64,000 bases of DNA from Pteria penguin (taxonomy: Eukaryota; Mollusca; Bivalvia; Pterioida; Pteriidae), in assembly GCA_035048485.1 (NCBI GenBank), contig CM068587.1, positions 25,872,534 to 25,936,533 on the forward strand, written 5' to 3'. Below, piece by piece: positions 46,119 to 58,440 of the stretch. A program made the translations under genes and the position numbers. The notes beneath the pieces were generated by a model. It made no database searches, was not told the DNA's origin, and was given only the letters and a program-made list of their open reading frames with translations. Numbering within the stretch: position 1 is the first letter of the stretch; each line of letters opens with the position of its first letter.

Positions 46119-47850
46119 TTGTGTGATTCAGTTAACATACTCGGTTTATTTAATAAAAGCCAGATGAGGCATCGAAGTCATGGCACACGCAAGTACAACA
46201 AACCTGAAATACATAATATTTTCTTTGATGCTCTTTTGCCATATATAAATAAATCTTTGGGCCTTCAGCACATTTGTACAAAACTTTATTCTATTTCACT
46301 CAGAAAATTACACGAGTTCTACGTATCGTCCAGACAACGTATATTTACTGATATAAGCTCTGCAGAGTATAGACCAGATGGCATTATTATGGACATATCG
46401 ACCGCTAGACTTTTCGTCCCGTCAAGTCAGATATATCTATGGAAAAATCTAACCGCCCTTTCATCAAAATATAATTTGTAAATAAGGACATTGCTTATTT
46501 AAATTTTGGCTAAAATCTGTAAATCTGTATCAGAGAAAATACCTCCATGTTTCAAAAACAAAGATCCGCCATGTATTTCCTATAGTTACACACCATCGGC
46601 TGCATCCAAATTTTATAATTACAAAGGGTTTCTACAGTGTCTTGATCTTAGCAACCCTGCATGCCATCCTCAACAGTGTGCATGTTCCTCATCTAATTTT
46701 GTATATTCTCCTTGTGGCCATGCCATTACTGGCGATCTTGATATTGTTTAAAACACCAAATTAAGTGAACTTTTACTTAAAGGTCCAAAATACAGAAAAC
46801 CGAGATAATTCACATGAAGAAAAAATTTTGAGAATATTATCAACTGCTGCGAGGAATATGCTACACGATGGGCAAAAATAGAGGAAGTACAGGTCGACAC
46901 TTTCGGAATGGATAAAATCCATTGCAGTACTGCCGAGATCAAAACTAAAAAAAATTACAAGGCTCTGTAAACACCAGATTCGAATCTATTTTTAGAGATC
47001 CTGATGTTATCAAAGAACTTACCTTCCTCCAAGAAAATTATATAATAACACCAGCAGATAAAGCGTCTAATAATTATACATTTACTTGTAAAAAATATTA
47101 CTTTGACAGCCTAGTGAAAGAATAAGGATTAAATTCAGCTCCATGAAATCCTACTTATACTCTCACTAACTTTTCGGTTTCGGAGATACCTGAGAATCAT
47201 AAATCTGTCCGCAATACGTTTGGTATTGACACAAATAAATTAAAATTTAGAACTTCCATATTTGTACTGCATTCCAAAAATTCACAAAAATTTACAAACA
47301 ATGCTTTATCGCTGGTTCCACAAAGTATTCCACAAAATCTGTATCGACATATCTCAGTTAATGCGTTATTCCAGAGCATTTTCAAATTACAACGACTTTG
47401 TTCTGAGGGCTAGGCGACTTTCAGATAAGCTACCCAACCAGGGTTATGTATATGCTAGACTAGCAACGTCACTGAGGAAGTTCTATGGTCGTTACGAGAC
47501 TCTTATTACTCAATATGATATCTCGTTATCCAGACTTCTAAATGATATTCTAAGCTGAGACTGATTCCGATCATTTTACACAGATTCGACACCTTTTATA
47601 CTAGAAGGTTTCTTTCACTTTTCCATATATAAATATATTTGGAATTTACACGATTTGACTCTTTCTACTGGGTATATGTGACGGGTGTTGCTAGCAAGCA
47701 AGAGATGCTCACTCTCCCCATGCACCTGATCTCACTCCATCATAGGGGTTCACAAATGCTCTTCAAGTAGACATATTTTGTATTTTCCATTTGGTTTTCA
47801 TTTTCATTGATTTTGTATGTCCTCTGGTTTCATGATTTTCGGATTTATGG
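46119..47850 (+). mobile_element. PLE-C copy with large internal RT deletion
   Basis: A 120-codon frame at 46119-46481 of unknown function precedes sequence collinear with the PLE-C copy at 20430 and may be N-terminal PLE sequence. From 46506 the cysteine-rich and CGHAITGDLDIV segments follow, then the ADKA region, up to the KSVS-type region. At about 47345 the sequence jumps straight to the ISQLMRYSRA segment near the C-terminus, removing about 830 bp with motifs A, B and C. The 3' untranslated box is at 47680-47755. Several stops and frameshifts are present. Confidence 0.75.
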
Positions 47851-47954
47851 TTTGGATTTATCCATCATCATTACATTAGTCAAAGAGGATACGCATACGC
47901 ACTATAATTTACTAAGATTACTTACTGTTAAGAATGATTAGGTTGTTGCATCTT

Positions 47955-48254
47955 TTATGTTAAATATTTATTGTAATCACTGGATGGATGCCGCTGTTGG
48001 TGGACCTTTACTACACGAGGATAATTACAAGCCCACTTTTCAGTGCTTCTAAACTAATACGAAATACATACGTCAAATTTACCATGACACATGTTTGTAA
48101 ATTATTCTAAAGCTAAAGAGTATCTCTCTCGTGAACCAATTTTCCTGCTTCTTTTGCTCATACTTTTAGGTCTGATTGGTATTCAGTTTGCTTTTCGAAT
48201 ATTTACACTATAGTATTTCGATTTTTTCGATCTTGTGAATAACTAAAGAGACAT
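47955..48254 (+). mobile_element. Retrozyme fragment ending inside a hammerhead
   Basis: Divergent monomer sequence (GTTGGTGGACC, TTTTCAGTGCTTCTAAACT, CTAAAGAGTATCTC) runs to a hammerhead 5' half, CUAAAGAGACAUAC, where the ATTG tail of a SINE begins. The core G5 is changed to A. Confidence 0.6.
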
Positions 48255-48460
48255 ACTGATTGATTGATTGATTATTGTTTTGTTTGTAGTTTCACAATTA
48301 TTTCACGTATATGTTGGCGGTATCTGTCTGATGTATTACAGAAAAAGTTCTACATTTGCATCAGACCACATGAAAGCAGTGAGGGATCTTTTATGTGCTA
48401 CCTCTAACGTCACACGGGACTTGAGTTTTATTGTCTGCTATTTGTTATTATGCTTTTATC
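48253..48460 (-). mobile_element. Decayed SINE, S1-like
   Basis: It begins with the ATTG-type tail (TGATTGATTGATTGATTATT), then GGCGGTATCTGTCTGATG and CACACGGGACTTGAG, parallel to the 51592-51817 copy. The tRNA head is lost. Confidence 0.55.
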
Positions 48461-48717
48461 CAAAATGAGATCGTTGTATCCAAAATGAGATCGCCTTCGC
48501 ATATATCAACGCAATAAACTTTAGAAGACAATGAAATGCCTATAATTTCGGTCTTTCTAATTTCGTTGTTAAGATTTAGTTGTTAACAAAATCAACCCTA
48601 GGGAAATGAAATATGTACATACATATGTGAAAAATGTAAAGTATTTAAAGAAAAATATTAGATGGAAAACACAGTGAGCTTTCGCGTCTGAGTAATCATC
48701 TTTAAAGATCGGTTTTC

Positions 48718-48965
48718 AAACAACTTCCTTTTCCCCGAGTAGCAACATACCGTCCTCTTCTGCCTTCTGCCTTTTCATGTTATAATTTACACACTATACC
48801 AAAGCTTGACTTTAATACGAGAATTTCATCTTGTAGGTTAAACTACTTGTCACCAGGTAACTCACACAGGAATATGTTAGGCAACATCTAATATTGTCAC
48901 ATTGGGAGTTATTTGGAAGATATAGAAATCTCATGCAGATTAGGGCCCCTCTTTCTGAAATGCCA
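48718..48965 (+). pseudogene. PLE RT C-terminal remnants
   Basis: Two scraps are visible. About 48718-48765 encodes an NFLFPE-like version of the NFPFISS segment, and 48893-48965 encodes the FGRYRNL and APLSEM C-terminus. The middle is missing. Confidence 0.5.
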
Positions 48966-49126
48966 ACATTTTTCGGTCATATAAATTATCAAGTGAACGT
49001 CTTTATCATTTTGACAACACATGTTTCCACAACATATATTTTTGGGATATGGCATATCACTACATGTCCTTTACGTCGGATAGGTCTTCAAAGCAGGAGG
49101 TGCTTGGGTCATCCGGGTACCTGTTT

Positions 49127-49225
49127 TCCAATCATTTGGCTACGAGCATCACTAAAGAGACATATCTTGTCGAAATGCGCATATAGTGCACGAAATTAAT
49201 AGGTATATATGTTCTATATTTATTT
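49127..49225 (+). mobile_element. Retrozyme fragment with inactive hammerhead
   Basis: It begins at CCAATCATTTGGCTACGAGC and carries a hammerhead at 49146-49189 whose core reads CUAAAGA (invariant G5 lost) and whose helix I has a mismatch. It continues with the monomer start GGTATATATGTTCTATATTT. Confidence 0.75.
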
Positions 49226-50284
49226 TTAAATTGTGAAATCTTACACGATATAGTCGATTTATCTTAGAACAGAGATTGGATGAATTCCAAAGTACTTCGT
49301 GTTTACTTCGTCTTGACATCGATCTTTATCATTAATTTGAAATGGCATGCCACCTTTTATCAAAAGGAATTTTTATAGAATATCATATACACAAAATATG
49401 TAGTCAGCTAATAAATTAGCGTCTTAGACTGTAATTTGTTTTGTTCTAATATGCATGATATTTGAAAGTCCATATAATTTTCTTTATTCTCCACAGATAC
49501 CAGGTTTAATGTCACCATCTATATATGTGTGTCCGTGATTACATTTAACAATATCTGGTATCTAGATTTATGGTGATTAAAGGTTTTGTGATGTTGTGTA
49601 GTTTGATTAAAGAGAGAAATAAAGGATATTGTCTTGCTTTATTAATAAACTGCCAAGCTATAAATTTTCATCTAATAATGAAATTGATACATTTCATCAG
49701 AATTTATTGTTCTGTTTTAAGAAATCTATTCGATTAATTTATTTTTTGCCAACTGCATGTATTTCATGAAAAATAACGGGCGTTGAAATACTGAATAAAA
49801 CAATGCATTTACAGTAATGAAAAGGACACCAACCCGCAATCGAGATATTTGTGATTTTCGTTGTCTTCACATTTCTAAGGACGTCTTTGATTTTATGATT
49901 CTATTTCATGATGCATTTATAGGTTTACCATTGGCATACAATGTCATATTTGATCGTGTAAGAGATTTTTGTTATACTACCATCAACAAATTTTTCCTAT
50001 GATATCCCATCAAGTGTTTTCCTGCGTATTTTTTTCGTATTATTGTTTTCTGTGCTTTGTTTTGTTTTTATATTTTCCAAATATAACTCGTTTTGACGTT
50101 AATGTTTAAAGCTTATTGATGAACAAATTAGATAAGGAATAAATATTATTATTTTTCCGGGTAAGGCGATATACAATGAAAGGGAGATGAGGCTTTGCAC
50201 CATGATCATGAAAAAGTTGTCCAAACTATCAGTTTATACCTCCATTCACGGATAAAATATCAGATGCATTCCTTAGATGCGACA
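49226..50284. other. AT-rich interval without a recognisable gene
   Basis: One 61-codon frame near 49817 has no recognisable motif. Nothing else is supported. Confidence 0.45.
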
Positions 50285-50348
50285 ATAAAAGACGAGGAAA
50301 TACCGAAGGCTTAACCATATATCATAGTCCATGGAATAAAAGAGAATA

Positions 50349-50408
50349 TAGAAGACATCTGACAAAACTGTATGACACAAATCACCAAGGACCTGCACAC
50401 AAAAAATG
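50349..50408 (-). repeat. PLE-A terminal piece inside PLE-B
   Basis: AGAAGACATCTGACAAAACT and following bases match 45712-45775 and 62534-62594 but interrupt sequence that is continuous in the PLE-B ends at 28370 and 53750. Confidence 0.7.
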
Positions 50409-50569
50409 AAATCGTATATAATGCCATATTCAGACAAATGCGCACCGTAATAAAATCGAGGTGAGACCAGGTGCCCGGGAGGAGTAAGCGTCCTCTGGTT
50501 GTAGGCAACACCCGTCGAAAAGTCCTGCAACACATTTTCAAGTAGAGGAAGTAAATACATATACACATA

Positions 50570-51471
50570 CAGTGAGGTGCAGTCCTAGCATAACATTATG
50601 TTAATGTGAAGTTTGCTTTCCTCATGCGCTCAGGACTGCTGAGCACACGCGCTTGCGTTAACGCAGATTTCCTCGGGAACTTAATTTCGAGACCGCGTTA
50701 ACGTGCTTGACTGCCATGTTCACGTGTTTAGAATTAAATGAAACGCTCACGAGTTTAGTAATGAATTTTAAAAATATTGAATATAATTACTGAATATAAG
50801 GAAATTTATTCTTATTTTAGAATAATAATAATAATGATGATGATGATAATAATAATAATAATAATAATAATAAAATTAATAATAATTATGATAATCATGG
50901 TATTCATATATCATGAAAAATAGCTAAATCTAAAAAAGAACCAATAATAAATACACGAATAAGAATAAATACATACATAGATTATAAATAAAGAAATAAG
51001 AAATAAATACATAATTTAGTTAATTAAAAATAAATAAATAAAATAGAATTAGAATGTAATTATCCTAGATTCTTTAAAGTATATACTGACGAAGTTTTTT
51101 CATAATATCTTAGTACATGTCTATGCGGTATTTTCCATTATCGTATTACATATGAAACCCTTAATACGGGGTGTCGTTTTAATATTACATTTAATACAAG
51201 TATACATTGTATATAGCGACATTTGCGGTAATTTAATTAGATCCCTTTTATTTCCTTCATCCGTGCCATCCGTACTACAAATGTAGGCATGGGAACGCAC
51301 GACCGGACCGAGCGCACGCTGGAATAAATCGCGTTAACGCGAATTTCCTCCCGCGGTAACACAAGGAGCGCACGCGCGTCCGGTCGGGCAGTCCTAGCAC
51401 ATGTACTAAAGCAGTCCTCGTGACCGCTTTTCGCCTTAACGTGCATGTTATGTTAGGAATGCACCCATCTG
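50570..51471. mobile_element. Non-autonomous Tc1/mariner-like DNA element (902 bp)
   Basis: Terminal inverted repeats begin CAG and share GGTGCA, TCCTA and CATAACAT: the left end is CAGTGAGGTGCAGTCCTAGC and the right end, complemented, is CAGATGGGTGCATTCCTAAC. It is flanked by TA on both sides (50568-50569 and 51472-51473), and the PLE-B sequence on either side becomes continuous when it is removed. There is no transposase frame; an AAT/GAT microsatellite lies at 50818-50892. The subterminal regions contain GCGTTAACGC palindromes. Confidence 0.75.
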
Positions 51472-51575
51472 TATGATCACATGAAGGAGACAAGAACACG
51501 AAGTCAAATTATCCTATTCGCGGTATGAAATGTTTAAATCAAATTCTGACGTCGGAAATGCACGTGAACAATTGT

Positions 51576-51833
51576 CTGTATATATACATATATACATTGA
51601 TTGATTGTTGTTTAACGTCACTCCACGGTTATTTTACGTAATTGGTGACGGCATCTGCCTGGTGCATTGCATAGAAATTTCTACCTTTCCCACGAGACCT
51701 CGGTTTTTACTGTCTCATTCGAAAGACAGAACACCGGTGTGCCAAGGGCGGGAAATCGAACCCGAAACCTCTTGGTCACGAGCGAGCCGAACACCTCATC
51801 CACTTGGCCACCCTGGCCTGTATATATACATAT
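51576..51833 (-). mobile_element. Full-length tRNA-derived SINE, family S1, with target duplication
   Basis: The body is 51592-51817. On the minus strand the tRNA-like head has A box GTGGCCAAGTGG and B box GGGTTCGATTTCC, then the ACCGGTGTTCTGTCTTTCGA central part, and a 3' end GTGACGTTAAACAACAATCA with an ATTG-type tail. The 16-bp CTGTATATATACATAT flanks both sides. Confidence 0.88.
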
Positions 51834-53162
51834 TATGTCAAATCAAGTATAGTAAAAAACTTAAGATGGTTCCTTTAGATATATGATGTTGAGGTGATTT
51901 TTGAATTCAGGGTTGTTTATCGAGAAAAAGTCATCGATGTATTTGTATGTTAAGTTGAACCGATATGCTAATTGTTTATTGCCTTTTGATTCTGATTCGT
52001 ACGAGTACAAAAAAATATATCAGCCAGAAGAGGCGCGCAATCAGTACCCATCGGAATGGCAACAATCTATTGAAACACTTTCCCACGAAATATCACAAAA
52101 ATATTATCTATAAGAAATTCTAACATTTGGATGATCTTTTTTTGTATTTTTGCTGCTGAAATCAGGCCGTTTCGTTACAAAATTTATGTCGTAACGAGAT
52201 ACTTACACCTGCATATTCTTTTTGTGTTTAAGAAGGCGTTTTGAATAATTGATGTTATTGTATTCTTCTTGGGTTTTTTGATGAGGAATAAATGTATGAA
52301 GAATAGAAAAGTCAAAAGATTTGAAGCTAGTAAGATTATTGACAATAGGAGATTTTACGTGCTCAAGAAGTTCCTAGGAATTCTTTAGGATCCACATCTG
52401 ATTGTTTCCGCTTCTCCAGTAAGCAGGGCAGTGTTTCTGAAGACCACGTTTGATTTGTTTTAAAATTTTATGAGTAATATGGAAAGAGGCTTAGTGGAAT
52501 ACTTGGAAGATCCAGCTATGATTTGATGCTTAAATGGATCTTTATGCATCTTTGGAATCAATCTTTGAAATAAAAAAAATATGGGAAGCTCGAGATCAGA
52601 TTCATTTGTAGTAATACCAAATGAACTGACAACTGACTTGTGATTATCCAATATCTCTGAAGGAGACAAATTTGTAAATGTGTAAGTTGATTTACCAGGC
52701 GTTGAATTAAGACTAAGCTCGTCTATAAAACATTTAATATAATATGCCTTACATACGAATGTGTAATTGTTAGCTGCCTTGTCAGCAGGGACAATAATAA
52801 AGTCGAGAATTTTCTCTCACGGTGCTGGAGTCACAAAATATAGAATCGTGTCTGTTCTTGAAGAAATGACAGTCTTTAAATTGTTTTCTTTAGCAGACTT
52901 CTGATCGACGTCAACCATTCATAAAGAGTGTCTAATTCATCCCCCCTCTCTTTCTCTCTTAGCCCAACGTCTGGTACACTTTTCACTTGAGATCTTAATG
53001 ACATCAAATTTTTGACGCCATGTAAATTACAGTGGCTTTCTATATTTTAGGCCTTTACTTAAATGATTTCCAAGTTTTTCATTGCGAACAATATGGAGAT
53101 CCCCCGTCACAAAATGACCACATAGATTGTATTTAAACTCAGACAACAAAGTTGAAAAAATA

Positions 53163-53351
53163 TATATCTAAATCAATTGTTATTGATTGGTTGATTTGTG
53201 TTTAGGTTTTTCAGTTATATCGAGACATGGAAGCAGGAGGTTACCAACCTCTTAAACAAAGTGGCGCAACCCGGTAATCGATCCGGGGTCGTCGGCGCCG
53301 CAGGCCCAACTCTTAACCACTACACCAAGCCTGCCCCTATATCTAAATCAA
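53163..53351 (-). mobile_element. tRNA-derived SINE, family S2, with target duplication
   Basis: The body is 53177-53337, collinear with the 43500-43664 copy. The 14-bp TATATCTAAATCAA occurs on both sides. The B box is slightly mutated. Confidence 0.85.
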
Positions 53352-53689
53352 ATACTTATTATTGCATTAAAGAAATAAATATATTGTTTTAAAGAGGTTG
53401 AATATCTATATCAATAACACACAGAAGTATTTCCATTTTAATTCAGCATCGTTTTTACCAATAATTCTTATAAAATTATTATTTAATTATCAGATATTTT
53501 TATCTCATAAAAAGCTCAACAAACCAAGAATTTTACAAGTTGTTGGACATTATTATCATACAAAAGTGTTTATTTCAGGAAATTGTTATCCATAAAGAAT
53601 ATGTAAGTTTTCAAAATGGGCATATGGTCCACCATATCCATGCAGGTATATATGTTTGATTTTTATGATACTGCACCACGTAGAAGTAA

Positions 53690-53970
53690 AAAACGAAAAA
53701 GTACCGAAGGGTAAACCATATCTCATAATCCATGAAATAAAAGGACATAATCGTGTACATTGTCATATTCAGACAAATGCGAACCCCAATAAAATCGAGG
53801 AGAGACCAGGTGCGCGGAGGAGTAAGCGTCCCCTGGTTGCATACAACACCCGTCGCAAAAGTCCTGCAACTACTTTCTAAGTCAAGGCAGTAAATACATA
53901 AATATACGTGTATTGAACACCCGAAGGAGACAATAACACGAAGTCAAATTTTCCTCTTATCCTATTTTAA
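53690..53970 (-). mobile_element. PLE-B 3' end
   Basis: It runs from the terminus CGAAAAAGTACCGAAGGGTA through the conserved box (53798-53856) to CACGAAGTCAAATTTTCCT, matching 28320-28580. Confidence 0.8.
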
Positions 53971-54911
53971 ATTATTCAATATTTTTTTTAATCCAAACAA
54001 TCGTTGCAATGTTGTCGAGATAACAAAATGAGGTGTAATTAACATATTGCCCTTCGTAATACTTCACATATTATTCAACGGGTTTTCCATTTGAATGTCA
54101 TTATTTGATGTATCATTCCATTAACCTATTATTTCCTTGCCTATTTTTCATTTCCATATAACCTTGAAATTCTCATGCAATGATCGCCGAAAATAATGCT
54201 AACTTCTGATCATCCATCATACGTATTAGTGCCACTGATACACATGTAAAAGCAATCAAATCGCTTTGTACAGGTCATCAAAGCTGCGATAAATCATATG
54301 CATTATATATATTTAGAATGCTTTTAAGCATACTTGAATATTACATTGTTGGACATTGTCTATTGTGAAGTATCGTGAGCAATTCCGTCCTTTCGTGTGT
54401 CACATTAAATGATGTTTTAATCATTGGCAATGTTAATCATTGATAATGTACAGATACACTCTATCATAATATTTAAATTAAAAAGAAAATATATATCAGG
54501 AATCAAAACTTTGAGTGTTCCGTGTTCCTATTTTACATGACGTCCTCTGCCTGGTGCAAGATACAAATTTAAATCTATGTGACGGTTTCTACTGATTCAC
54601 ACGAAACACAGGACACCGAGAGCAATCGCCGGGAGCTGATCTGTATTTCACCGGTTGAATCATTTTTGTCCTAGTTATCAAGAGCTGGTTACAGAAGGAA
54701 ACCAAACTCATATATATAGTTGCCAAAGTCGGGAATCGAAGCAGAATACCTCTAAAATGCAACAACAAATCTGCTCCTCGGAAGTTTCGCTTAAATGGTA
54801 AAAATATTTATAGCAATAAAAAATTCAAATACTATTTTAGCACACCAAATATATACTTTACATTAAAAGCACTGATATTATAACTGGAAATTGTTTTTCA
54901 TATTTATTTAA
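53971..54911. other. Interval with a decayed SINE
   Basis: About 54535-54780 on the minus strand resembles an S1-type SINE (CTCTGCCTGGTGCAAGATAC, CACAGGACACCG, GGGAATCGAAGC). The remainder is unassigned. Confidence 0.45.
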
Positions 54912-56345
54912 TTAAAAATGTGGTGGGGTACGGGTAAAAATCCAAGATATTGTTCCGAAATCCACAACTCGAAGTCTAAGAAACACGACAATACATATGT
55001 AAATATAATATAAACAATCACGAACTTCTGTCAAAACAGAGGTGGGATCTGGTGCCATGGAGGGGTAAGCATCCCCTGCCGACCTGTCACACCCGCCGTG
55101 ATGCCATAAGTATTTAAGCGAAATAGTATTATTCGATGTCACAGAATTAGGAAACGGCACAGCCATAGTCAAAATAGGTATATGTCATAATCAGTAAGAA
55201 TACTGCTGTATAGTATAAGTAATACAGAGGGTTTAGTTACTGTGAAATAAGGAAGCAAATATGAGCAAATAAGGTCTTTATAACGACCGTAAAATCTGCG
55301 GAATGTTGACATAAGTCGTGATATCTCATATCCTTGTTTGAGTAACTTTTCTCCTAGTAATTGGCTTCGATAAATGAAAGAGCAATACTGAGATGACGCT
55401 CGCGCATATCGAATCAATTGGGATACATGAACACCGTACGCAGGTCATAAAGGAATGTTGCTACTAGTATATGGAAAGGTAACAATGGGAAAACTAAAGT
55501 CATAACGTATGTCATAAATTGAAGTAGTAGGTTTACCATCTAGGTCGACATCAATAAGTAGATCTAAATATGAAGCACATGAATTGGATATTTTAGTGTC
55601 CTTAATTTCAAGTTCCTTTGGATATATTATATGTGCGTGTTAATCAAAGTTTTCGTTATTTATAGATAGTACATCATCAATATATCTGAATGTAGAATTA
55701 AAGAACAAGGCCAATTGCTTCTTATTTTGACTTATAAGATTTTGTATGAAGTCAATTTCGTACAAGGAACAAATTGGTTTGTTGGAAGGCCTGGTCATAT
55801 ATTGTCAATCAGAAAGTCCAGCATGTTTTTCATGTCATCTTCAGAGTACTTATATTTAGATTCAGAGTGGTTTTTCACAAAATATGTATCTGGATATCCT
55901 AAAACAATAAATTTATATCTGCGTGAACCCTTTTTGGTGAAGAAACAGTTATCAATAATTCTAAAGAGCCTCTTTTTTCAATTTATCATGAGGTATGGTG
56001 GTATAAAGTGTAGAAAATTCATAAGTCTTAATGAATTCAATAGTTGTCAGATTTTGAGATTTTAAGTTTTCCAATAATTCTTTGGAGTTTTTTAGTATCC
56101 AAAACTGATTAACACTACTTCGAGAGTAAATCACATCGGAGTACGTCTGAAGTTTCTCCTTAATTGCAGATAATATTTAGGTAAGGAGGGCTGATAGAGG
56201 TTTGGTGGAACATTAACTGGATCCTGCAATGAACCTACGTTTATATGGATCTTTGTATAATTTAGGGATCCAATATAAATAGGGTAACTTGAACTATCCT
56301 TAGTATATAAGTTAAAGGTACCTGGGGATAACAATATCAGTATAC
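54912..56345 (-). mobile_element. PLE-D copy with decayed RT
   Basis: On the minus strand there is an N-terminal piece at 56131-56334 (lyrical of the IPK-x-YK and GSLQDP region), motif-poor RT remnants at 55700-56100, then MIRYARASSQY and RRFYGRYKDL at 55169-55417, and a 3' region whose box reads GGGGATGCTTACCCCTCC, a variant in which both hairpin arms have changed together. Multiple stops are present. Confidence 0.7.
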
Positions 56346-56978
56346 AATCTGATCTGAGAATTTGTATTATAGTGCGTTTTATAAAAATGATTCTTATTTA
56401 TTCACATACTTTATGCATTATCGGTTTATTGTTGTTTATAAATTATGACACGAAAACATCGCGTGACAATGTTGATACCGGACTCCTGCTTGTTGAGTAG
56501 CTGGAATTATAAAGACGAAAATATAACCGATGTTATACCATTTTTATGTGTTAAGCCTTGATCTAATATATCAGCTTGACCGAGCAATGATAATTTAATG
56601 GAGAATAGAAATGTTTACGTGTAACCTTGATCTTCCCTGATAATCTAATGTTGTCGAAAAAGGAATGCAAAATCGTAACGATGACTGCTATTCAATTAAT
56701 TTGTTTAAATGACAGTAACCTATACATAGATCTTCATAAGGTTAGTTATTTTATGTGAGATTTTGATACCCTAGATATATATATATACATAGCGTAGATA
56801 CGCCCTAAGCCATAAACCATTCTAGACATTTTAATCCAGTTATATACAGGCAAACCAATGCAACCAAGCTGTGATATCTAGAAACGCACTTTATTCAGTT
56901 ACGATTAATAATCAAAAGAAGGAGGATGTACCTAAACTGTAATAATCTTTTGCAATGGTGGACCATTTCAGCAGTTCA
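56346..56978. other. Interval without recognisable features
   Basis: AT-rich sequence; nothing supported. Confidence 0.4.
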
Positions 56979-57145
56979 AGTAAAATACGTAACTGGTGTC
57001 ACATGGCCATGGCACTAAAAACAATGTACAAAAGTGGACATTCACGGACCCCAGAGGTGAGAGCAGGTGCCCGGGAGGAGTGAGCGTCTCCTGTTTGGCT
57101 AGCCACACCCGCCGTGAATACCCTGACATACAGACGAAACAATAT
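56979..57145 (-). repeat. PLE-E 3' end
   Basis: On the minus strand there is a GGCGGGTGTGGCTAGCC box, GGAGACGCTCACTCCTCC, CACCTGCTCTCACCTC, then the terminus with GGTCCGTGAATGTCCAC and GTGACACCAGTTACG. No RT codons are attached. Confidence 0.75.
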
Positions 57146-57574
57146 AATACAGCACTGTACATATACATAGATGTGAACAAACATTGTGTAGAAAGGGTCA
57201 CAGGCATAACAATGATCACGTCGAAAGACATACAGAGACAGCCAAAATTAAATTTAAAAACAAAAAACCGGAACCGGAAAAAGCGATTCCTGCTTGCAAG
57301 TAAGATCTGGCATTTAATTTCACATTTTACTATCGAAGAGAATGTGTGTTAAAACATTATTTTTCGTTTTTCTGCATAACAAAACCTTTTTCCTTCTTTA
57401 TCATTTAAACAGTGATAGTAATTTTGATCGAATGATAAAAGATAAGAAGAAAAAGAGATACCATAATCTAATTCAACATTCCTGCAGATAAATTAGTATT
57501 TGAGATTATTGTGAATTATAAGCAGTCTGGCTTTCAATTGGTTTTCACCTTGGATGTGCGCCTTGGCTGAAATA

Positions 57575-58300
57575 AGTCAGCTTTGAATTAATAATCCTTA
57601 ATTCGCGAATTACCTTAGCATCATCTATCTAAGTGAACTGGAGGTCAAAGAAACCACAGAAAGTGATAATTCTACTTCGTTTTTAGATAGTATGTTGTCT
57701 TTTGACATTAATGGTCAATTGAACACCTCACTCTATGACAAACGTGACCATTTCAATTTCGCTATCACAAACTTTCCTTTCATAAGTAGCAACATTCCAT
57801 CATCGCCCGCATATGGCGTATTCATATCTCAGTTAATACGTTATTCCAGAGCATGTTCAAATTACAATGACTGTGAGGGCTAGGCGACTTTCACATAAGT
57901 TACTCAACCAGGGTTATATATGTGCTAGACTAGTAACGTCATTGAGGAAGTTCTATGGTCGTTACGAGACTCTTATTACGATTCCGATCATTTTACACCG
58001 ATTTGACACCTTCTATACTAGAAGGTTACCTACTTCGATTTCTCCATATATAAATACATATGGAATTTACACGATTTGACTCTTTCTACTTTGTATATGT
58101 GACGGGTGTTGCTAGCAAGCAGGAGATGCTCACTCTCCCCGGGAATCTGATCTCACTCCATCACAGGGGTTCACATATGCTCTTCAAGTAGACATATTTT
58201 GTTATTTTCCATTTGTTTTTCATTTTCACTGACTTTGTATGTCCTCTGGTTTCATGATTTTTGAACTTGTGGTTTGGATTTATCCATCATCTTTACATTA
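57575..58300 (+). mobile_element. 5'-truncated PLE-C copy
   Basis: It starts at the motif just after the YIDD box (TTAATAATCC), then YDKRD, NFPFISSNIPSSPAYG and the C-terminal KFYGRYETL, and it lacks the last codons through a small deletion near 57980. The 3' box is at 58100-58175. There is a frameshift near 57872. Overall it is very close to 20430-22600. Confidence 0.85.
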
Positions 58301-58440
58301 CCTAAAACCTTTTCTCTCCCTGGCACTTGATCTCACTCACATTCGGGCGTTCACTTATTTTTATTCAGAAGACGCCCTTTGGCCTGTATTCTAATTGTTT
58401 GTTCAGTATGTTGGTTTTTTATGCCCTTTAGTTTCAATGT
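58301..58440 (+). repeat. Additional PLE 3' region remnant
   Basis: CTCTCCCTGGCACTTGATCT, then CGGGCGTTCAC, parallels the PLE-C 3' box in divergent form, directly downstream of the previous copy. Confidence 0.5.

Larger units (their letters stand above)
50285..53160 (-). mobile_element. PLE-B copy broken by at least three later insertions
   Basis: On the minus strand the cysteine-poor N-terminal part (CGHFVTGDLHIV near 53080) and a decayed ADKA region (near 52790) are followed by RT remnants. The 52460-52669 frame resembles the VSEVLENHKS and IPKMHK segments, and motif B and the YIDD region lie around 51900-52060. The C-terminus is lost. The 3' untranslated region continues at about 51834-51860 and 51472-51591 and ends at 50285-50569 with the conserved box at 50458-50516. 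Between these lie a SINE, a DNA element and a 60-bp PLE-A end. The protein is non-functional. Confidence 0.75.

Noticed and set aside
53600..53665. Hammerhead 3' half
   Set aside because: It resembles the GTCGAAATGCGCATATGGTG region but the core GAAA and the helix II arm are lost; too degenerate to annotate as a ribozyme.
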